Source of the DNA: Kiritimatiellia bacterium
GTDB lineage: Bacteria > Verrucomicrobiota > Kiritimatiellia > RFP12 > UBA1067
Reading direction: 5' to 3'
NCBI GenBank assembly: GCA_016303225.1
Contig: JAEDMC010000082.1
Location: forward strand, 1 to 12,092
DNA length: 12,092 nt
Shown here one piece after another: positions 6,345 to 12,092 of this stretch. Numbering within the stretch: the stretch's first letter is position 1; each line of letters opens with the position of its first letter. The notes beneath the pieces are model-generated. The model was not told the origin of the DNA. It ran no database searches and saw only the letters and a list, made by a program, of their open reading frames with translations. The position numbers and the translations under genes were made by a program.

Positions 6345-7028
6345 CTAAGGTTTAAGCGCAACGGAAAGTGGCATGACGACAGACGCAAAATCCTTCATTT
6401 CGGTTTCCAGAAGCTTGTCGAACGGAATGGCGTCGGCGACGTCGAACTTGCCGATCTTCGTCCGCCGGAGCGAAGTGAGCGTCGCACCCATGTCCTGCGC
6501 GAGCGCACGGACGATGACACCCTTCGACGCCTTCAGCTCGAACTTCACCTCCCGCACCTCTTCCACCTCTTCCACCTTCATCCTATACACATGCGCGAGG
6601 AACTGCTGGTGGTCACCCGTGTCGACGACCTCGTATTCGGCGGTGCCCTCCTTGCGAATCGCGCAGAACCTCGGCTCGACCTGAAAGACATCGCCTTTCA
6701 AATCATCAAGCGTCGCGAGTCGTGACGGCAGGGGAATCGGACGCCCCCACGCATCGCCCGTATCCGTCGTCTCGCCGAGCTTGAGCGTGCCGGCGTATTC
6801 GCGGTCCGCGCCCATCACGTCGCCGACGAACTTGTTGGCGTCGCCGATCAGGAGAATGAAAAGTCCCGACGCCTGCGCGTCCAGCGAGCCGCCGTGCCCG
6901 ACCTTGACGAGATTGAACTTGCGCTTCACCGTCTTCACGACGGTCGAGAACGCAATCCCCTCCGGTTTATCCACGAGGAGGAATCCGTTCAGGTCCTCCA
7001 ACATCTTCAGTTGTGTCAGATTTGCCAT
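6345..7028 (-). CDS. truB: tRNA pseudouridine-55 synthase
   Basis: TruB isomerises U55 in the T-loop of most tRNAs. With the ATG at 7028 (AAAGGA 4 nt upstream) the protein has 227 residues. Motifs are GFLLVDKPEGI near residue 15, GHGGSLDAQASG with the catalytic Asp50, EYAGTLKLGETTDTGDAWG and ASKGVIVRALAQDMG. The catalytic motif deviates from the usual GHTGTLDPxATG. The protein ends soon after the catalytic domain, without the C-terminal PUA-type domain that brings many bacterial TruBs to about 300 residues. An in-frame ATG at 7049 is a possible alternative start but overlaps the previous gene. A 9-nt repeat codes for residues about 150-161 (KVEEVEEVREV). The spacing to the YbgC gene is 1 nt. 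Confidence 0.93.
   Translation of the reverse strand: MANLTQLKMLEDLNGFLLVDKPEGIAFSTVVKTVKRKFNLVKVGHGGSLDAQASGLFILLIGDANKFVGDVMGADREYAGTLKLGETTDTGDAWGRPIPLPSRLATLDDLKGDVFQVEPRFCAIRKEGTAEYEVVDTGDHQQFLAHVYRMKVEEVEEVREVKFELKASKGVIVRALAQDMGATLTSLRRTKIGKFDVADAIPFDKLLETEMKDFASVVMPLSVALKP
6546..6581 (-). repeat. 9-nt tandem repeat inside truB
   Basis: Four units on the plus strand (CACCTCCCG, CACCTCTTC, CACCTCTTC, CACCTTCAT) encode KVEEVEEVREV just before the conserved ASKG strand. The unit length keeps the frame, and the segment length looks normal for the family. Confidence 0.75.
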
Positions 7029-7029
7029 A

Positions 7030-7449
7030 TCATCCTTTGGAAATTTCATCTTCGACCAGGCTATCGAGGAACCGCTGCGGAGGCGGGCAGGGGCGAAAGT
7101 CCTCAGTCGAGACAAAGACGTGCCGCGTGTAACCCTTCGCGAGAACCGCTTCCTCGCCCTTTCGACGCACTTCGCAGGCGATTTCGATACGGACACCCTT
7201 CTGCAACTGCATCCACGCGGAAATCTCGAGAAGGTCGTCGTACTTCGCCGGCGACTTGTAGTCCGCCTCGGCATGAACGACCGGCAACATGAAACCCTCG
7301 GCCTCGCATTGCTTGTAAGTGTAACCGCACGCGCGCATCAGCTCGTTGCGCGCCCGCTCGAAAAGCGCCATGTAGTTGCCGTAGTACACAACCCCCATCT
7401 GATCCGTATCGGCATACGGCACGCGGTACTCGGTGACGATCTTACGCAT
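7030..7449 (-). CDS. YbgC/FadM-type acyl-CoA thioesterase
   Basis: This is a 139-residue hotdog-fold thioesterase. The N-terminal motif YADTDQMGVVYYGNYMALFE (residues 12-31), followed by RARNELMR, is the signature of the YbgC/4-hydroxybenzoyl-CoA thioesterase group, with the catalytic Asp in the DTD triplet (14-16). Such enzymes hydrolyse acyl-CoA or acyl-ACP thioesters. The substrate cannot be told from sequence. The ATG at 7449 lies inside the end of luxS (8-nt overlap), so translation is probably coupled to luxS, and truB follows after one base. No Tol-Pal genes, the usual neighbours of ybgC in Proteobacteria, are nearby. Confidence 0.9.
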   Translation of the reverse strand: MRKIVTEYRVPYADTDQMGVVYYGNYMALFERARNELMRACGYTYKQCEAEGFMLPVVHAEADYKSPAKYDDLLEISAWMQLQKGVRIEIACEVRRKGEEAVLAKGYTRHVFVSTEDFRPCPPPQRFLDSLVEDEISKG

Positions 7450-7948
7450 CGAAAAACGTCCTTCCGTTGGCCTTGATCCGCTTGGCGGGCGGATAGGTGA
7501 ACTTCCACTTGCGCTTCAGGAACTCGGCCGCCTCCCATTTCGCCATCGCGAGGTCGTGGAGCCGGAAGTTGCCGCAGTTGACCGCCGTCGCGCCCGGCAC
7601 CTCGTCCTTGTAGTTCGCCTGGTGGCGGAACGCCGCGCGGATCAGCTTCTCGATGTCCTTCGGCTGGATCTCGTCCGCCGTGTTGGTGATGAAGTAGAAG
7701 CCCGTCAGGCACCCCATCGGACCCCAGTAGACGACATGGTCCTTGAACTTCGAGCTGCGCAAATACGTCGCAACGATGTGCTCGATCGTGTGCATCGCGT
7801 TCGGATGCACCGCCGGCTCGACGTTCGGCTTCTTCATCCGGATGTCGAACGTGGTGATCCACCCGCCCGGTACCTTGTCCCTCCGGCTCACGTAGATGCC
7901 GGGCGTGATGCGCGTGTGGTCAACTTGAAAACTGGCAATGAGTTTCAT
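7442..7948 (-). CDS. luxS: S-ribosylhomocysteine lyase (AI-2 synthase)
   Basis: LuxS cleaves S-ribosylhomocysteine into homocysteine and DPD, the precursor of autoinducer-2, in the activated methyl cycle. At 168 residues it is the usual length. The metal site is complete: HTIEH at residues 53-57 and Cys125 in VNCGNFRLHDL. The catalytic cysteine is Cys80 in GPMGCLTGFY. The start at ATG 7948 has no Shine-Dalgarno but has an extended -10 box 8 nt upstream, implying a nearly leaderless mRNA. It is the first gene of an eight-gene minus-strand cluster. Its usual partner, the SAH nucleosidase gene (mtn/pfs), is not in this window. Confidence 0.97.
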   Translation of the reverse strand: MKLIASFQVDHTRITPGIYVSRRDKVPGGWITTFDIRMKKPNVEPAVHPNAMHTIEHIVATYLRSSKFKDHVVYWGPMGCLTGFYFITNTADEIQPKDIEKLIRAAFRHQANYKDEVPGATAVNCGNFRLHDLAMAKWEAAEFLKRKWKFTYPPAKRIKANGRTFFDA

Positions 7949-7956
7949 GATCCATT

Positions 7957-7965
7957 ATTATACCA
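7957..7965 (-). promoter_or_regulatory. Extended -10 promoter (TGGTATAAT) of the luxS cluster
   Basis: TGG (7965-7963) directly precedes TATAAT (7962-7957), 8 nt from the luxS ATG. Predicted leader is about 2 nt. No clear -35 hexamer is visible. Confidence 0.68.
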
Positions 7966-8012
7966 TTAACTTGCATGGCGGAAGTGTGATTCCTTCCGAA
8001 CCGCATCAGCCC

Positions 8013-8096
8013 CTAAATCTGCCGCGAGATCCATTCCATCAAGAAATCGACATCCTTGCGCCGCTGGGCGGGAGAGAGCGGACGGTGCCGCGGCAT
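8013..8096 (-). CDS. Possible 27-residue small ORF downstream of the DUF5615 gene
   Basis: ATG at 8096 to TAG at 8013-8015. The product starts MPRHRPLSPAQRRKDVDFL and ends MEWISRQI, a basic N-terminal half followed by an amphipathic stretch. It is in the same frame as the DUF5615 gene, whose TGA lies six codons earlier. There is no good Shine-Dalgarno and no recognised family. It could be a real small protein, a remnant, or chance in the 166-nt spacer between luxS and the TA-like pair. Confidence 0.22.
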   Translation of the reverse strand: MPRHRPLSPAQRRKDVDFLMEWISRQI

Positions 8097-8114
8097 CTGA
8101 AAGTTCTGGTATGG

Positions 8115-8462
8115 TCACTTGGCCCGGCAGGAGTAATCTCGAAGAATGAAAACCCTGTTCGTCATCTGGCAGTCAAAATTCTCAAAGAACCATTGCAATC
8201 GTGTCAGGATTGCATTTCGATTCGGCTGTCGCAAGGCCACGACAATGATACCGCAATGCTCTGGATGAATCAATGGCACTGTGTGATAGAAATCTCGATC
8301 CGAAGTCAGAATCACCGCACCCAGATTCTGCGCACTTTCAAAGACCACCTCGTCATCCGCCCCGAATTCACAGACATCCACAAATGGGATCACTTCATGT
8401 CCGGCGGCCTCAACGACATCCACAGCCGACTTAGGGAAATTCTCGTCCAGCAGAATCCTCAT
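8115..8462 (-). CDS. DUF5615 PIN-like protein (putative toxin)
   Basis: This is a 115-residue protein starting MRILLDENFPKSAVDVVEAA, the hallmark of DUF5615, a small PIN-like nuclease-related family. Acidic residues typical of PIN-like active sites are visible: Asp6/Glu7 in LLDEN, and the SDRDF motif in the middle. Its start overlaps the stop of the DUF433 gene as ATGA, so the two are translated together. DUF433 (antitoxin-like) followed by DUF5615 (toxin-like) is a common gene pair regarded as a type II toxin-antitoxin module (VapBC-like). Ribonuclease activity is inferred from the fold and not shown by the sequence. Confidence 0.88.
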   Translation of the reverse strand: MRILLDENFPKSAVDVVEAAGHEVIPFVDVCEFGADDEVVFESAQNLGAVILTSDRDFYHTVPLIHPEHCGIIVVALRQPNRNAILTRLQWFFENFDCQMTNRVFILRDYSCRAK

Positions 8463-8689
8463 GCCAGGGCAAAGTTATACGGCGTATCCTCGAACCTAGC
8501 GAGCGATCCCGCAAAATCAAACACCGCGGAGATGTCTTCGGACGTGATGCTAGGGTAATCTTCCAGGACCGTCTCGACTGAATCGCCGCCAGAAAGTGCA
8601 CCAAGAATCTGGGACACGAGAACTCGCGTACCCTTGATCACCGGGCTGCCGTGGCAGACATTCGGGTTGATTTCTATCCTTTCGTTCAT
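8459..8689 (-). CDS. DUF433 protein (putative antitoxin)
   Basis: This 76-residue protein contains the DUF433 signature: RIEINPNVCHGSPVIKGTRV, followed by a helix-turn-helix-like region and YPSITSEDISAVFDFA. DUF433 proteins are usually encoded just upstream of DUF5615 toxins and probably bind both the partner and their own promoter. It starts at ATG 8689, 9 nt from an extended -10 box, so the mRNA would be nearly leaderless. The pair sits between valS and luxS, on the same strand, as an autonomous insertion-like unit. No mobile-element ends are visible. Confidence 0.88.
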   Translation of the reverse strand: MNERIEINPNVCHGSPVIKGTRVLVSQILGALSGGDSVETVLEDYPSITSEDISAVFDFAGSLARFEDTPYNFALA

Positions 8690-8698
8690 GATGATACT

Positions 8699-8707
8699 AT
8701 TATATCA
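8699..8707 (-). promoter_or_regulatory. Extended -10 promoter (TGATATAAT) of the DUF433-DUF5615 pair
   Basis: TGA (8707-8705) plus TATAAT (8704-8699) lie 9 nt upstream of the DUF433 ATG, predicting a leader of about 3 nt. It is in the 74-nt gap after valS. No clear -35 is seen. Confidence 0.65.
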
Positions 8708-8763
8708 CAATCTCCGCAGCAGAATCACACGGATTGCCCTCAGACTGCTAACCAAAGGACATC

Positions 8764-11496
<2,733 letters not shown>

Positions 11497-11505
11497 TCTG
11501 ACCAC

Positions 11506-11554
11506 CTCTCGGCTCTCAACCTCTAACTTCTTGCTTCTAACTTCAAACTTAATA
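11506..11554. repeat. 7-nt tandem repeat in the tRNA-Arg to valS spacer
   Basis: Seven degenerate heptamers on the plus strand (CTCTCGG, CTCTCAA, CCTCTAA, CTTCTTG, CTTCTAA, CTTCAAA, CTTAATA) fill the spacer from just after the tRNA CCA end to the valS ribosome-binding site. The array edge overlaps the GAGAGGTGG that acts as the Shine-Dalgarno. Confidence 0.85.
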
Positions 11555-11555
11555 C

Positions 11556-11632
11556 TGGCGGTCCTGGCGGGACTCGAACCCACTACCCGCTGCTTAGAAG
11601 GCAGCTGCTCTGTCCAGATGAGCTACAGGACC
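11556..11632 (-). tRNA. tRNA-Arg (anticodon UCU)
   Basis: A complete cloverleaf of 77 nt including an encoded CCA. Acceptor arm GGTCCTG/CAGGACC with discriminator G, D stem GCTC/GAGC, anticodon stem GCTGC/GCAGC with loop CTTCTAA (anticodon TCT), and T arm GTGGG-TTCGAGT-CCCGC. It reads AGA/AGG arginine codons. It has its own extended -10 promoter and is followed 59 nt later by the valS start, suggesting that valS is transcribed from the same promoter and the tRNA is processed out. Confidence 0.96.
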
Positions 11633-11646
11633 AGCGTGAATTAAGT

Positions 11647-11655
11647 ATTATATCA
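11647..11655 (-). promoter_or_regulatory. Extended -10 promoter (TGATATAAT) of tRNA-Arg (and probably valS)
   Basis: TGA (11655-11653) plus TATAAT (11652-11647), 14 nt before the mature tRNA 5' end. Predicted start near 11640 leaves a short 5' leader for RNase P. No good -35 hexamer. Confidence 0.68.
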
Positions 11656-11669
11656 TAATTCGCCCAAAT

Positions 11670-12092
11670 TTAGGCGAAGACGATGAGATAAATCATCCAA
11701 TTGACGGCCAAAGAATAAAGATTGGCAAAAAAGTCATCGATGACGATGCCGCGTCCACCAGGTATGGACTGAAGATTGCGTGCCGGCCAGGGCTTGATGA
11801 TGTCGATTGCGCGCACGACGCAGAAGAAGACGATCATCGACCACCACGGCAGCGCCGCGAGCGGAATGCCGACGAGGGCGATCGGATAGAGCATCCACTC
11901 GTCCGCCGTGATGCGTCCGTCGTCCTTGATCCCGAGCGCCTTCTCGGCGACATCGCAGAACGGAATCGCCAAAATCGCCAGCGCCGTGCAGACCGGAATC
12001 TGCAACCAAAGCGGCAAGGCTGTCGTCGCATACGCGAGCGCCACGCCAGGCAGCGAGCCGAACGTCCCTGGCGCAAACGGCGCCACCAGCCC
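11670..12092 (-). CDS. pgpA: Phosphatidylglycerophosphatase A (5' end outside window)
   Basis: PgpA dephosphorylates phosphatidylglycerol phosphate to phosphatidylglycerol at the inner membrane. The 140 visible residues begin GLVAPFAPGTFGSLPG, the conserved N-terminal motif of the family (usually preceded by about 20 residues), so the true start lies to the right of the window. Other motifs are the ADEW segment, RAIDIIKPWPARNLQSIPGG and GIVIDDFFANLY, containing the conserved Asp pairs. About four hydrophobic segments are visible. The gene ends at TAA 11672-11670, only 37 nt before the tRNA, and a near-palindrome (CGCC…GGCG, 11661-11676) spans its stop. Confidence 0.95.
   Translation of the reverse strand, partial: GLVAPFAPGTFGSLPGVALAYATTALPLWLQIPVCTALAILAIPFCDVAEKALGIKDDGRITADEWMLYPIALVGIPLAALPWWSMIVFFCVVRAIDIIKPWPARNLQSIPGGRGIVIDDFFANLYSLAVNWMIYLIVFA

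Noticed and set aside
7028..7274. Longer truB starting at 7274
   Set aside because: The extra N-terminal stretch is Arg/Ser-rich, lies out of frame within the thioesterase gene and matches nothing in TruB. ATG 7028 has a good Shine-Dalgarno.
8115..8689. DUF433/DUF5615 pair as a mobile element
   Set aside because: No terminal repeats, integrase or target duplication are visible. It is a stand-alone TA-like pair.
11661..11676. Near-palindrome at the pgpA stop as terminator or operator
   Set aside because: The stem is only 4 bp plus an AT core with one mismatch, and there is no T tract. It is too weak to call.

Overview
This is a GC-rich bacterial window (roughly 60 % by eye) that is almost entirely coding, with nearly every gene on the minus strand. 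The perfect TATAAT -10 boxes argue against Bacteroidota, which use TAnnTTTG. The ValS architecture resembles Bacteroidota/PVC enzymes. My best guess is a Kiritimatiellota/Lentisphaerota/Verrucomicrobiota-type genome, possibly a metagenome bin. This is an inference and low confidence.

Layout, left to right. 1-244 (+): the 3' end of an unrecognised gene with an apparent -1 frameshift. 245-346: a GGAGGT-type repeat and a 19-bp hairpin. 347-760 (-): a decayed Fic-family gene overlapping the purA stop by one base. 760-2037 (-): purA, with its own promoter. 2050-7948 (-): a tight eight-gene cluster read in the order luxS, YbgC-like thioesterase, truB, ribF, phosphohexomutase N-part, phosphohexomutase C-part, DUF5009 membrane protein, PHP phosphoesterase. 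7949-8114: the luxS promoter and a possible 27-codon ORF. 8115-8689 (-): a DUF433/DUF5615 toxin-antitoxin-like pair. 8764-11632 (-): tRNA-Arg(UCU) followed by valS, probably one transcript. 11670-12092 (-): pgpA, running off the right edge.

Functionally this is a housekeeping region: purine synthesis (PurA), tRNA charging and modification (ValS, TruB, tRNA-Arg), flavin cofactors (RibF), methyl-cycle/AI-2 (LuxS), sugar-phosphate isomerisation, phospholipid synthesis (PgpA). The accessory items are the TA-like pair and the Fic remnant.

Two patterns go beyond ordinary annotation. First, eleven short degenerate tandem-repeat arrays (units of 6-9 nt) are scattered through the window, eight of them clearly inside housekeeping coding sequences and in frame. 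Some look like insertions relative to the families (ValS, phosphohexomutase). Others overwrite conserved protein segments without changing their length (RibF, TruB). Two arrays in neighbouring genes share the same 9-nt unit and the same end. Second, five perfect TGnTATAAT extended -10 boxes lie upstream of starts, and for the four protein genes the spacing implies leaderless or almost leaderless mRNAs. Genes inside the operon instead use Shine-Dalgarno sequences or stop/start overlaps.
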